Positions 1-6,055 of a stretch of 7,811 nucleotides of DNA are shown one piece after another (positions within the stretch are counted from its first letter, which is position 1; each line of letters begins with the position of its first letter). This stretch comes from Candidatus Woesearchaeota archaeon (lineage in GTDB: Archaea > Nanobdellota > Nanobdellia > Woesearchaeales > ARS49): the NCBI GenBank assembly GCA_019323135.1, contig JAHWHT010000049.1, positions 1-7,811 of the forward strand. Direction: 5' to 3'. A model generated the notes under the pieces. It had not been told where the DNA came from, did no database searches, and saw only the letters and a program-made list of their open reading frames with translations. Made by a program: the position numbers and the translations under genes.

Positions 1-281
1 AATACTCTAAAATCATGGATTTTCCTGTAAAATACGGGAGATGTCCCTGTGCTTTTGATGCTTACCGAAATTATGTCCGGACTTTTTTGAATGATTATAA
101 AAAAATCAATCCAGATGTTGATATGAATATTGTAAAGCATTTTTTGAAAGAGCTTCCTGCTCTCAAAAAGAAATTTCAGACAAATAAAAAACCAAATGTT
201 TGTGAGAAGTGCGGAGAGCCTGCAAAGGCCCGTGTCTGCAGGACTTGTCAGATTTTAGCTCATCTTCAGGAGCGTTCTTAG
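1..281 (+). CDS. NcsA/TtuA/Ctu1-family tRNA 2-thiolation protein, C-terminal part (5' end outside window)
   Basis: The frame is open from base 3 with no stop, so this is the last 92 codons of a gene that begins before the window; the ATG at 15 is internal. The family (TtuA, NcsA, eukaryotic Ncs6/Ctu1) adenylates uridine in tRNA and replaces an oxygen with sulfur, using an N-terminal PP-loop ATPase domain that lies outside the window. What is visible is the segment GRCPC followed by DAYR, where the family places a conserved cysteine thought to ligate its iron-sulfur cluster, and a C-terminal zinc ribbon with CEKCG and, ten residues later, CRTC, as in the CTU1_C region. The gene ends inside the last codons of the convergent pseudouridine synthase gene (27-nt overlap). 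Whether it thiolates position 34 or 54 of tRNA cannot be told from the tail. A non-thiolase PP-loop relative is the main alternative. Confidence 0.85.
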   Translation, partial: YSKIMDFPVKYGRCPCAFDAYRNYVRTFLNDYKKINPDVDMNIVKHFLKELPALKKKFQTNKKPNVCEKCGEPAKARVCRTCQILAHLQERS

Positions 282-944
282 TTCTTTTAATTCTTTTCTT
301 CGCAAAGGCCTGACTTTCCCGGTTCTTAAATTTCCTAATTTTATATTGGCTACCTGCAGTCTTTTCAGCTCCTGCACTTTGTACCCGAGTTTTGCAAATA
401 TTCTTTTGACTACATGTTTTTGCCCTTCGTGTATTGTTATCTGGAGCCCCTCTGTCTGCAGCAGGTATTTTTTTATCTTTAATGGTTTCCCGTCTAGTGT
501 TATTCGGTTAAGCAATCCTGCGTGTTTGAATTGTCTGTCCAGGACTACGTAATATGTTTTGTAAGTTTTATACCGCGGATGCATTATTCTGTTTGCCAGT
601 TCTCCATCATTTGTCAAAAGAAGTAATCCTTCAGTGTTTTCATCAAGTCTCCCTACTGGAAACACTTTTTCCTCAAATTTCAGCAGGTCCATGATTGTTT
701 TTTTGCCTTTTTGTTTAAGTGATGTTACATATCCTTTTGGTTTATTGAATGCATAGTACACTTTTCTCTGCATCTGCAGTATCTGTCCATCTAATGTGAT
801 GAAGTCTTGTATAGCGTCTGCTTTATCTCCTAGTTTTGCTTTTTTGCCGTTTATTTTCACTCGGCCCTGCTCAATCAGTTCTTCGCATTTTCTTCTCGAA
901 GCAACTCCAGATGCAGCCATTATTTTTTGCACTCTTTCTTCCAT
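255..944 (-). CDS. RsuA/RluB/RluE/RluF-family rRNA pseudouridine synthase with N-terminal S4 domain
   Basis: The product (229 residues from the start chosen here) isomerises a uridine in ribosomal RNA to pseudouridine. Residues 1-45 form an S4 RNA-binding domain, starting MEERVQKIMAASGVASRRK as in the bacterial family. The catalytic motif GRLDENTEGLLLLTNDG is at about 98-114, with the nucleophilic aspartate at 101. The later family motif is present but variant: EGQKHVVKRIF where bacterial members usually have EGxNRQVRRM. An upstream ATG at 962 would add six residues (MPIKTI). I prefer 944 because the family starts there and because it lies about 26 nt from the centre of the TATA palindrome at 967-974, whereas an mRNA starting there could not include 962. 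The family is overwhelmingly bacterial, so its presence in an archaeon suggests old horizontal transfer. The target (16S U516-like or a 23S site) cannot be assigned. Confidence 0.92.
   Translation of the reverse strand: MEERVQKIMAASGVASRRKCEELIEQGRVKINGKKAKLGDKADAIQDFITLDGQILQMQRKVYYAFNKPKGYVTSLKQKGKKTIMDLLKFEEKVFPVGRLDENTEGLLLLTNDGELANRIMHPRYKTYKTYYVVLDRQFKHAGLLNRITLDGKPLKIKKYLLQTEGLQITIHEGQKHVVKRIFAKLGYKVQELKRLQVANIKLGNLRTGKVRPLRRKELKELRTLLKMS
282..300 (+). terminator. T-rich tract after the thiolase stop codon, possible archaeal terminator
   Basis: Fourteen of the 19 bases directly after the TAG stop are T, in short runs (TTTT twice). Archaeal RNA polymerase can terminate at T-rich tracts of the non-template strand without a hairpin. 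The tract lies inside the coding sequence of the opposing gene, so its base composition is also constrained by that protein. No stable stem precedes it. Confidence 0.3.
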
Positions 945-966
945 AATTGTCTTTATGGGCATAAGA

Positions 967-974
967 TTTAAATA
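967..974. promoter_or_regulatory. Shared bidirectional TATA box TTTAAATA between pseudouridine synthase and RNase P p30 genes
   Basis: TTTAAATA contains the self-complementary core TTTAAA (967-972, centre 969.5). The centre is about 27 nt from the p30 ATG at 997 and about 26 nt from the ATG at 944 on the other strand. That is the usual archaeal TATA-to-transcription-start distance, so one box could direct two leaderless mRNAs. A second AT-rich segment (TAAATAAG, 981-988) could serve the minus strand instead, and an AAGGT at 986-990 is a weak Shine-Dalgarno candidate for p30, which would conflict with leaderless initiation. Confidence 0.6.
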
Positions 975-996
975 ATTAACTAAATAAGGTTAGTTT

Positions 997-1590
997 ATGA
1001 TTGATATAGTGTTTCCAAAGGGGAATGAGAAGGAGTTCATCGAGATAGCTGAAAAGCTAGGTTACAAAGATCTCATTTTTGTTTACGAGCATAAATTTCC
1101 AGATGTTAAAGATAAATTCAAGACCAAATTAAAGATTCATGATGCTTTATTGGTTCAGCACAAAAAGGTTATCTCTGCTAAAAATAAATCAAAATTGGTT
1201 TTTATTAAGGCAGATGAAGACAATAGATTTGCTTTTGAAAAGTCAAAACCCTCAATGGTTTTTGCTCTCGAAGAATCACAGTCAAGAGATTATATGCATC
1301 AGCGCGGTTCAGGCCTGAATCATATTCTCTGCAGGTTTGCTAAAGAGAATAAGGTAAAGATTGGTTTTTCTTTTAATTCTATTTTGACTTGCAATACAAT
1401 GACTCGTGCACAAATCCTTGGCAGGATGCAGCAAAACATCATGCTCTGTAGAAAATACAAATGCAAGTCAGTTATTGCTTCGTTTGCTAAAACACCTTAT
1501 GAGATGCGCTCTCCAAAAGATTTGATGGCTTTTTTCATAGAATTAGGCATGCATCAAAAAGAAGCAAAAGATTCCTTAAATGCTCTTTAG
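997..1590 (+). CDS. rnp3: Ribonuclease P protein component 3 (p30/Rpp30)
   Basis: This is a protein subunit of archaeal RNase P, which removes the 5' leader of precursor tRNAs. p30 pairs with the Pop5 subunit and helps the catalytic RNA domain work. The 197-residue product is about the normal archaeal length (around 200-215). Family features are a TIM-barrel-like order of strands and helices, GLNHILCRFAKENKVKIGFSF at about 106-126, RAQILGRMQQNIMLCRKYK at about 137-155 with the conserved arginine and asparagine, and a C-terminal MRSPKDLMAFFIELGM (170-185) followed by the final helix. The ATG at 997 is likely the first transcribed base or close to it, given the TATA box at 967-974. The last 15 nt overlap the end of the convergent membrane-protein gene. 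Nothing suggests truncation. Identification rests on recognising the motifs and length. Confidence 0.93.
   Translation: MIDIVFPKGNEKEFIEIAEKLGYKDLIFVYEHKFPDVKDKFKTKLKIHDALLVQHKKVISAKNKSKLVFIKADEDNRFAFEKSKPSMVFALEESQSRDYMHQRGSGLNHILCRFAKENKVKIGFSFNSILTCNTMTRAQILGRMQQNIMLCRKYKCKSVIASFAKTPYEMRSPKDLMAFFIELGMHQKEAKDSLNAL
1556..1569 (-). terminator. T-rich tract past the end of the minus-strand membrane-protein gene, possible terminator
   Basis: On the minus strand, two T runs (four and five bases, separated by GCTTC) begin about 7 nt after the TAA stop at 1576-1578. They fit a hairpin-independent archaeal terminator. The tract lies within the last codons of the RNase P p30 gene, where the lysine codons AAA/AAG on the other strand would produce the same pattern, so the support is weak. 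Confidence 0.25.
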
Positions 1591-2103
1591 TTTCATTCTG
1601 CTCTCTGCAGCACTTGTTGCAATTGATTTACACTCTTTTTCAGCAGCATCAGATATCCAATAATCTGCATTCTGTGGCAGCAGTCGTTTGCATTCTTCAA
1701 CATCATCTGCGCCCAGTTTCTCACAAAATTGCGAATCTCCAGACGCAATAGCAAGGCACCATGCATCATTTTTTGGGCATTTAGAAGCATCCTGCAATAT
1801 CTCTGCATAACAACTGGCAGATTCATCACCGTCAAGATCTGCACAGTACGATTGTGGATTTTTCGTAGCAAAGGCAAGACATTTTTCATTAATAATATTA
1901 TCTTGATTACAATAAATGTCATCACCTGTTTTTTTGGCCATCAAAACATAATACAGTTCTTTGTTTTGTTCAATGCAGTCTGCATATTGTTCATTGTAAA
2001 CTTGCTTATACTCTGAAGGCCAGAAAGATATAATTAAAATTGCCACTATGATAAGAATTATGGCAATCACGCCAATTAAGATGATAGCATTTCTTTTTTC
2101 CAA
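1576..2103 (-). CDS. Membrane-anchored protein with a ten-cysteine outer domain of repeated CLAxA units; function unknown
   Basis: I do not recognise a named family. The 175-residue product begins with a short basic segment (MEKR), one hydrophobic membrane segment at about 6-27, then a hydrophilic domain that should face outwards. All ten cysteines are in that domain (43, 65, 75, 87, 98, 109, 116, 127, 138, 158), an even number that would suit five disulfides. Two repeat units stand out: residues 75-98 and 116-138, both C-L-A-[FI]-A, then a cysteine 10-11 residues on, then ten acidic/polar residues and another cysteine. I have the impression that such units recur in DPANN and CPR proteins, but no role is known to me. 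The start is TTG at 2103, not ATG; it has a good Shine-Dalgarno sequence (GAGG, 7 nt upstream) and a TATA box at a fitting distance. The 3' end overlaps the p30 gene by 15 nt. Confidence 0.8.
   Translation of the reverse strand: MEKRNAIILIGVIAIILIIVAILIISFWPSEYKQVYNEQYADCIEQNKELYYVLMAKKTGDDIYCNQDNIINEKCLAFATKNPQSYCADLDGDESASCYAEILQDASKCPKNDAWCLAIASGDSQFCEKLGADDVEECKRLLPQNADYWISDAAEKECKSIATSAAESRMKLKSI
1690..1881 (-). repeat. Two imperfect protein-level repeats (C-LAxA-x5/6-C-x10-C) in the membrane-anchored protein
   Basis: Unit one is 1810-1881 (residues 75-98) and unit two is 1690-1758 (residues 116-138). The first two cysteines are 11 and 10 residues apart (exclusive) in the two units, and the second gap is ten residues in both. 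The match is clear in the protein and weak in the DNA, which points to an old duplication under structural constraint, probably a small disulfide-bonded helical hairpin. Confidence 0.65.
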
Positions 2104-2110
2104 CTTATAT

Positions 2111-2120
2111 CCTCTTTTTA
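2111..2120 (-). promoter_or_regulatory. Shine-Dalgarno sequence deciding the TTG start at 2103
   Basis: The minus strand reads TAAAAAGAGG, with GAGG at 2114-2111 and 7 nt before the TTG. It supports a non-ATG start, since no in-frame ATG exists in the first part of the membrane segment. The same ten bases precede the starts at 2220 and 4901. Confidence 0.7.
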
Positions 2121-2139
2121 GAATATCTCTTTTTTAAAC

Positions 2140-2147
2140 TATTTAAA
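2140..2147 (-). promoter_or_regulatory. TATA box (TTTAAATA) for the minus-strand membrane-protein gene
   Basis: Read on the minus strand, 2147-2140 is TTTAAATA. About 26 nt from its centre gives a transcription start near 2117, which leaves a leader of roughly 14 nt carrying the Shine-Dalgarno sequence before the TTG at 2103. Its TTTAAA core is palindromic, so some use in the other direction is possible. Confidence 0.55.
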
Positions 2148-2167
2148 CCTTTCTTCTCTCCAAAAGG

Positions 2168-2175
2168 TTTATATA
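2168..2175 (+). promoter_or_regulatory. TATA box (TTTATATA) for the four-gene surface-protein operon
   Basis: TTTATATA is preceded by a purine-rich AAAAGG (2162-2167) that could act as the BRE for TFB. A start about 26 nt from its centre falls near 2197, downstream of the ATG at 2190 but about 22 nt upstream of the ATG at 2220. This spacing is one of two reasons to reject the upstream start. It appears to be the only promoter for the operon in this window. Confidence 0.6.
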
Positions 2176-2203
2176 TTATATACTCGATTATGGTCTATAT
2201 TAT

Positions 2204-2213
2204 TAAAAAGAGG
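2204..2213 (+). promoter_or_regulatory. Shine-Dalgarno sequence deciding the start at 2220
   Basis: TAAAAAGAGG with GAGG at 2210-2213, 6 nt before the ATG at 2220. The alternative ATG at 2190 has no such sequence upstream and would put a ten-residue extension before a normal signal peptide. Confidence 0.75.
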
Positions 2214-2219
2214 GTTTAT

Positions 2220-4886
2220 ATGGGAAGCAAAAGGGTATTATTAGCTGTTTTAGTGTTAATTCTGTTATCTAGCACTGCGTATGCTGTTGATTTCAAATGG
2301 GCTCTTGGCAATAGTGCAACCAAAGATGCAAGAAGCACATCATACACTAATGAATGGAATTCTTGTTTTGTTTGGGGTGAACTCGATGCAATTGCGCAGG
2401 CACCTTCGCCAGTTATTGTCACTTATGAATTTCTAGAGGGCGCCACCTGTGCTAATCGTTGCGGCACAAAATTTCTTCTGGATTTGTTTTATGATAATAA
2501 TCTCGCGTTCAGATGGAATCCTAAATTTAATAGAGGAGGATTTCAGGACAGAAGTAGAACTATAAATGTTATTGCAGATCGTGCACATGCAGGAGGTTCT
2601 TGTGATTGGCACGGAGGGAGTTCGCCAGGTACCTGCGGGCATAAGTGCGATTTTGATGGAAATGTAAAAGTAGAATGGGTCGACATCGACACATCTAATT
2701 TGGGTTCTGTTTTTCCAAAAGACGGAGTTGTCTCTCTAGGAAGAATCAAAGACTTATATCCTGCAGATCTTTTGCCAGACAATGATACGATTTATCTAGG
2801 TCTTTATACTGAAAATTATGGTGACGTAATGTATTGGTTTGGTGATTTAGAAGAAGATCCTTCAACTCCTTTAAAGAAGGAGACTGATGATTATTACGAG
2901 TATGTTAATGTATGCTCTGACAGGAATCATAATCTTGTCTGCGATTACATTGATGCAGAACCTTGCTATAATGCTGGCGCTGATTGGTATGGCGACCCGG
3001 ATCATGAAGACGGTATTTGCTGCGGACCTAATCCTGTTGAGATAAAACAGCAGACTGGTTTAGATTCTACTGATTGCAAGTTTTTTGATGATAAAGCATA
3101 TTGTGGAAAAACTTTAGCTGGTCAGTGGACATGGGCGCCTTTGAATGAGATTGGTTCGGTGTATAGTCTGCTAGATTGCCCTGGCAAAAGCATGGTTTCA
3201 GAGGGAAATCAATTTAAGACTTGCGAGCCTAGCGAAAATGCCGAAGCTAAGTTCTTTTCAATTACACATACTTTAGGAACACACGGTTATCTTTGTTCTA
3301 ATGGAGAAATTTTTGAGTGCGCAGGAGATTTGCCTTCCTATTCTGAGAATAAGGATTTTGTTGCAGAGACTGGAATTTCGACTAATGATTTAATTGGTTC
3401 TGGCGGATGCCCCCCTAAGATTGTTGCGTATTGGCCTTTAGAAGGTAATGCTGTTGATGTTGAAGGTAGTTATGATGGCGCGATTGTGGGTGCAACAAGC
3501 ACTTCTGGCAAGATTGACAGTGCAATGCATTTTGAGTCAGGCAACAAAATTTCTTTGCCTGCAGACCTCCCGATTACTGGAGACCAATTTACTGTCGAGG
3601 CGTGGATAAGACCTACGCAGACATCAGGCGTAAGAAATATTATTGAAAAAGAAAACTCATTCAAAATTGCTATTGACAGTAATCTTCTTGTTGGTGCAGT
3701 AAACACAGATACTGCGATGATTGATTTTGGTTCTAGGCAGGTTGTCTCAAATACCTGGCATCATGTTGCTTTAGTTTACAACGGAGAAAAAGCATTCTTG
3801 TATCTTGATGGCATTGCAGTTACAGATGACGATGCCTCTGGCCCTATTGTTTGGTCTAATAAGCCTATTATTTTGGGAAGTTCTTTTATTGGTGATATCG
3901 ACGAGGTTGCAATATATGATAAATCGCTGAGAAGTTCATTAATAAAAAGGCATGCTAAAATGCCTTCAAGTTATTGCCAAACAAATGCTGGCAGCTCTAC
4001 TGAAAATTATTACTGCGCCGCAGATGGCGAATGGACTACGGATTTAGATATTAAGGATGAATCTTCTTGCAACAAAGCAGGGTTTGTCTGGACTGGAAAT
4101 CTCTGTTGTTCAGAAGATGATGATGTCAACGAATATTATAATGACGCAGATACTCCTGCAGCAGATTTGGCAAAAATTGCAGATGGCGGCCAGACTGTAG
4201 CTGCGCATGCTGGTGCTCAGGTTGAGTCAGGTCAAGTTATTTTGAATAATATTAAACAATATATTACCGTTAAAGGTCCTGCTAAATTGCAGGTTGAGAT
4301 GTATTCTGCAGAGTCTGTTAGCGATATTGGTGATTGTCCCGTCTTAAGCACAGACATTGTTAATGTTGCGCCTTGGGAAAATAAGACTATCCTGATAAGC
4401 AGCCTGGGTCGTGCAGGAAGTTCTTGCAGGTATCGTTGGAAAATTATAACTTCCAAACCTTTGCTGGCGATAGGTGGCTGCTGGGATGGAGAATTTGTTC
4501 CAATTGGTCATTTTGCAAGCAGCGGAGTTCTTAATTATCATGGAGGATTTTATAGTTGTGGTGTTTCATCTGCTTCAAATATTTTTCAATTGATAGATTA
4601 TCACACAAACAGTCTGCTTGTCAGCACAACAAGTCCGGATTGTAATAACATCATGCTTAATGCAAAAGGCTCAGGGATTCATGCGGTTTGTAATCCTGGC
4701 AATACTTGGCAGTTCACAAATAATTCTGCTGCAACCACTCCTGCAAAAACTAAGTGGAATGTTTCTGAGACTAATGCTTCTCAGTGGGGTTGTTGTACTG
4801 CAGATCAATGCTGGACTGGTTTTGATTGTTCCAATATCGGCAAGTTTTACAAGGTCGATAGCACGTCGTATTACTGCGACGAATAA
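2220..4886 (+). CDS. Large secreted cysteine-rich protein with a central LamG (concanavalin A-like lectin) domain
   Basis: The 888-residue product should be exported by Sec. It opens with a signal peptide, MGSKR then a hydrophobic core, with likely cleavage after TAYA (residue 22). Residues 23-400 are cysteine-rich and of no family I recognise; they contain a possible calcium loop (DRNHNLVCDYID, 234-245). Residues 401-580 are a LamG/concanavalin A-like domain: IVAYWPLEG, FTVEAWIRP, NTWHHVALVYNG, FLYLDG and GDIDEVAIYDKSL are its hallmarks. Such domains bind glycans or proteins at cell surfaces. Residues 581-888 are again cysteine-rich. There are 34 cysteines, none in the LamG domain. No C-terminal membrane segment, LPXTG or PGF-CTERM-like anchor is visible, so it is either released or held by partners. 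The ATG at 2190 would add ten residues but lies before the predicted transcription start and lacks a Shine-Dalgarno sequence. First gene of the operon. An adhesin is the likeliest role, by inference. Confidence 0.85.
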   Translation: MGSKRVLLAVLVLILLSSTAYAVDFKWALGNSATKDARSTSYTNEWNSCFVWGELDAIAQAPSPVIVTYEFLEGATCANRCGTKFLLDLFYDNNLAFRWNPKFNRGGFQDRSRTINVIADRAHAGGSCDWHGGSSPGTCGHKCDFDGNVKVEWVDIDTSNLGSVFPKDGVVSLGRIKDLYPADLLPDNDTIYLGLYTENYGDVMYWFGDLEEDPSTPLKKETDDYYEYVNVCSDRNHNLVCDYIDAEPCYNAGADWYGDPDHEDGICCGPNPVEIKQQTGLDSTDCKFFDDKAYCGKTLAGQWTWAPLNEIGSVYSLLDCPGKSMVSEGNQFKTCEPSENAEAKFFSITHTLGTHGYLCSNGEIFECAGDLPSYSENKDFVAETGISTNDLIGSGGCPPKIVAYWPLEGNAVDVEGSYDGAIVGATSTSGKIDSAMHFESGNKISLPADLPITGDQFTVEAWIRPTQTSGVRNIIEKENSFKIAIDSNLLVGAVNTDTAMIDFGSRQVVSNTWHHVALVYNGEKAFLYLDGIAVTDDDASGPIVWSNKPIILGSSFIGDIDEVAIYDKSLRSSLIKRHAKMPSSYCQTNAGSSTENYYCAADGEWTTDLDIKDESSCNKAGFVWTGNLCCSEDDDVNEYYNDADTPAADLAKIADGGQTVAAHAGAQVESGQVILNNIKQYITVKGPAKLQVEMYSAESVSDIGDCPVLSTDIVNVAPWENKTILISSLGRAGSSCRYRWKIITSKPLLAIGGCWDGEFVPIGHFASSGVLNYHGGFYSCGVSSASNIFQLIDYHTNSLLVSTTSPDCNNIMLNAKGSGIHAVCNPGNTWQFTNNSAATTPAKTKWNVSETNASQWGCCTADQCWTGFDCSNIGKFYKVDSTSYYCDE
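2964..4109 (+). repeat. Two copies of a C-xx-AG-xx-W-x-G...CC module within the LamG protein
   Basis: Copy one is 2964-3023 (residues 249-268: CYNAGADWYG, ten residues later CC). Copy two is 4068-4109 (residues 617-630: CNKAGFVWTG, then NLCC), followed by acidic SEDDDVNEYY. They flank the LamG domain, one on each side. The protein-level match is clear in the first ten residues, and the spacer before the CC pair differs in length. Confidence 0.6.
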
Positions 4887-4889
4887 AAA

Positions 4890-4897
4890 GAGGTGAT
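4890..4897 (+). promoter_or_regulatory. Strong Shine-Dalgarno sequence (GAGGTGAT) deciding the TTG start at 4901
   Basis: GAGGTGAT matches eight bases of the complement of the usual 16S rRNA 3' end, the longest such match seen in the window. GAGG is 7 nt before the TTG. It sits in the 14-nt gap after the LamG gene and overlaps the shared box TAAAAAGAGG (4884-4893), whose first three bases are the stop codon of that gene. Confidence 0.75.
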
Positions 4898-4900
4898 TAT

Positions 4901-6055
4901 TTGAAAAAAGTGGTGATTGGGTTATTTGTACTTTTGTTGTTTGCTAGTTTTGTGTTTGCAGCACAGTGGTATGGCCCTCTTGCTTTAAAGCATACCTGGA
5001 ACAAGAAAGGATATGGTTTTTGTCCTGAACAGAGCCAGTGTCTTGTTAGTTCTAGTCCTAATGCTAATCCTGATTTTGATGGCGATCCTAGCAAGTATTT
5101 CACTAATCCCCCTGGCCCGCACTGCATCTATGATAGTCAGTTCATTCTGGATGATTATTGTGAAAATGGTAAATGGACCAGTCGAACAAAGCTTGTTGCC
5201 TTAACTCTACTTGACTTTGCCAAGTCTAAATCAAATAATTTTGTTCTGTTTTGCGATGATTATGAAACTGCAATAAATCAATATGAGTACATGGTTGGCA
5301 GCGGCTCAGACCGAATCTTAGTCGAGGATATGTTAAAGGATTACAGATGTTACCAGTACAACTCTTCTGAGAGAACTGCATGCACCAATAATATTTGCGT
5401 GTTAAAATATCCAGGAGGCACTGCAATTGGCACAAGCCTGAATACCCTGATTGATGATTCTGATTACTCTTTCCTCCGCGCCATGAACAGTTCAACTGAT
5501 GCATGTGATAATGCAATTGACTCTACCTCTTCTAATTTTGTGAGATGTACTGGCTGGTCAAAATCTGGCCGAGCGTTTTATAGTCCTGAAATAAATTCTT
5601 TTATTTACCTCTCTACTGATGATACTATCCCCTCTGCAGCATATTACAGTGCATTTAATTCATTTTTCAAAAACAAATTTGATTCAATGGAGGATTATGT
5701 AGACAATCACGTTAATGCTCCTGATGCTTCATCTCTTAATTTTAGTTTTTTCAAGGATTCAAGCAGATTCAACAAGATTTACTATTCACAGCAGCTCAAT
5801 AAAAACATTTTTGCGTTCCTAGAGCAAGATCAGACAGAGTTTGGTTATGATTATGTCGGTATGCAGTTTGAGGGCATTGATTTAGGAACAAATCCTTGTG
5901 AGAATATTTTCCAGTCATATGGCAATGGCAGGGGAGTTTATTGCGATAGCCAATCCGGCAGTAAATTTATTGTAATTGCTAAAGGCGCAGGAAATAGCAA
6001 AAGTCCGCTTGTCGAGGCATGGGCTGATTTGACAGGTAAGCTTAGACCAAAATGA
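4901..6055 (+). CDS. Secreted cysteine-containing protein of unknown function, second gene of the surface operon
   Basis: I do not recognise a family. The 384-residue product has a clear Sec signal peptide: KK, a hydrophobic core to about 19, and likely cleavage after FVFA (residue 20) before AQWYG. The mature part has 12 cysteines (41, 47, 75, 87, 118, 150, 161, 166, 202, 216, 333, 348), again an even number, and no further membrane segment. A notable stretch is YCENGKWTSRTKLVALTLLDFA at about 86-107, a cysteine-tryptophan turn leading into an amphipathic helix. The region 118-216 has seven of the cysteines. The start is TTG, supported by a very good Shine-Dalgarno sequence; the signal peptide would be lost with any later start. 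It ends with an ATGA overlap with the next gene, so translation is probably coupled. It may partner the LamG protein or the pilin-like protein; this is inferred from position only. Confidence 0.8.
   Translation: MKKVVIGLFVLLLFASFVFAAQWYGPLALKHTWNKKGYGFCPEQSQCLVSSSPNANPDFDGDPSKYFTNPPGPHCIYDSQFILDDYCENGKWTSRTKLVALTLLDFAKSKSNNFVLFCDDYETAINQYEYMVGSGSDRILVEDMLKDYRCYQYNSSERTACTNNICVLKYPGGTAIGTSLNTLIDDSDYSFLRAMNSSTDACDNAIDSTSSNFVRCTGWSKSGRAFYSPEINSFIYLSTDDTIPSAAYYSAFNSFFKNKFDSMEDYVDNHVNAPDASSLNFSFFKDSSRFNKIYYSQQLNKNIFAFLEQDQTEFGYDYVGMQFEGIDLGTNPCENIFQSYGNGRGVYCDSQSGSKFIVIAKGAGNSKSPLVEAWADLTGKLRPK

Noticed and set aside
945..962. Six-residue N-terminal extension of the pseudouridine synthase (ATG at 962)
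   Set aside because: Family members begin at the equivalent of MEERVQK, and the ATG at 944 fits the TATA spacing while 962 does not.
1593..1925. Second minus-strand frame (110 codons) within the ten-cysteine protein gene
   Set aside because: It overlaps in another frame with the reading that has a membrane segment, regular cysteine repeats and a Shine-Dalgarno sequence; its own sequence has no such order.
2190..2219. Upstream in-frame ATG adding ten residues to the LamG protein
   Set aside because: It lies before the transcription start predicted from the TATA box at 2168-2175, has no Shine-Dalgarno sequence, and would put a basic extension in front of a normal signal peptide.
3420..3959. 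Glycoside hydrolase or peptidase activity for the LamG domain
   Set aside because: The concanavalin A-like hallmarks are of the binding LamG type; no paired catalytic glutamate motif of GH16/GH7 type or protease triad could be seen.
4618..4896. 92-codon + strand frame overlapping the end of the LamG gene
   Set aside because: It is in another frame of the cysteine-rich C-terminal region and would leave no room for the clear SD-led start at 4901; no recognisable features.
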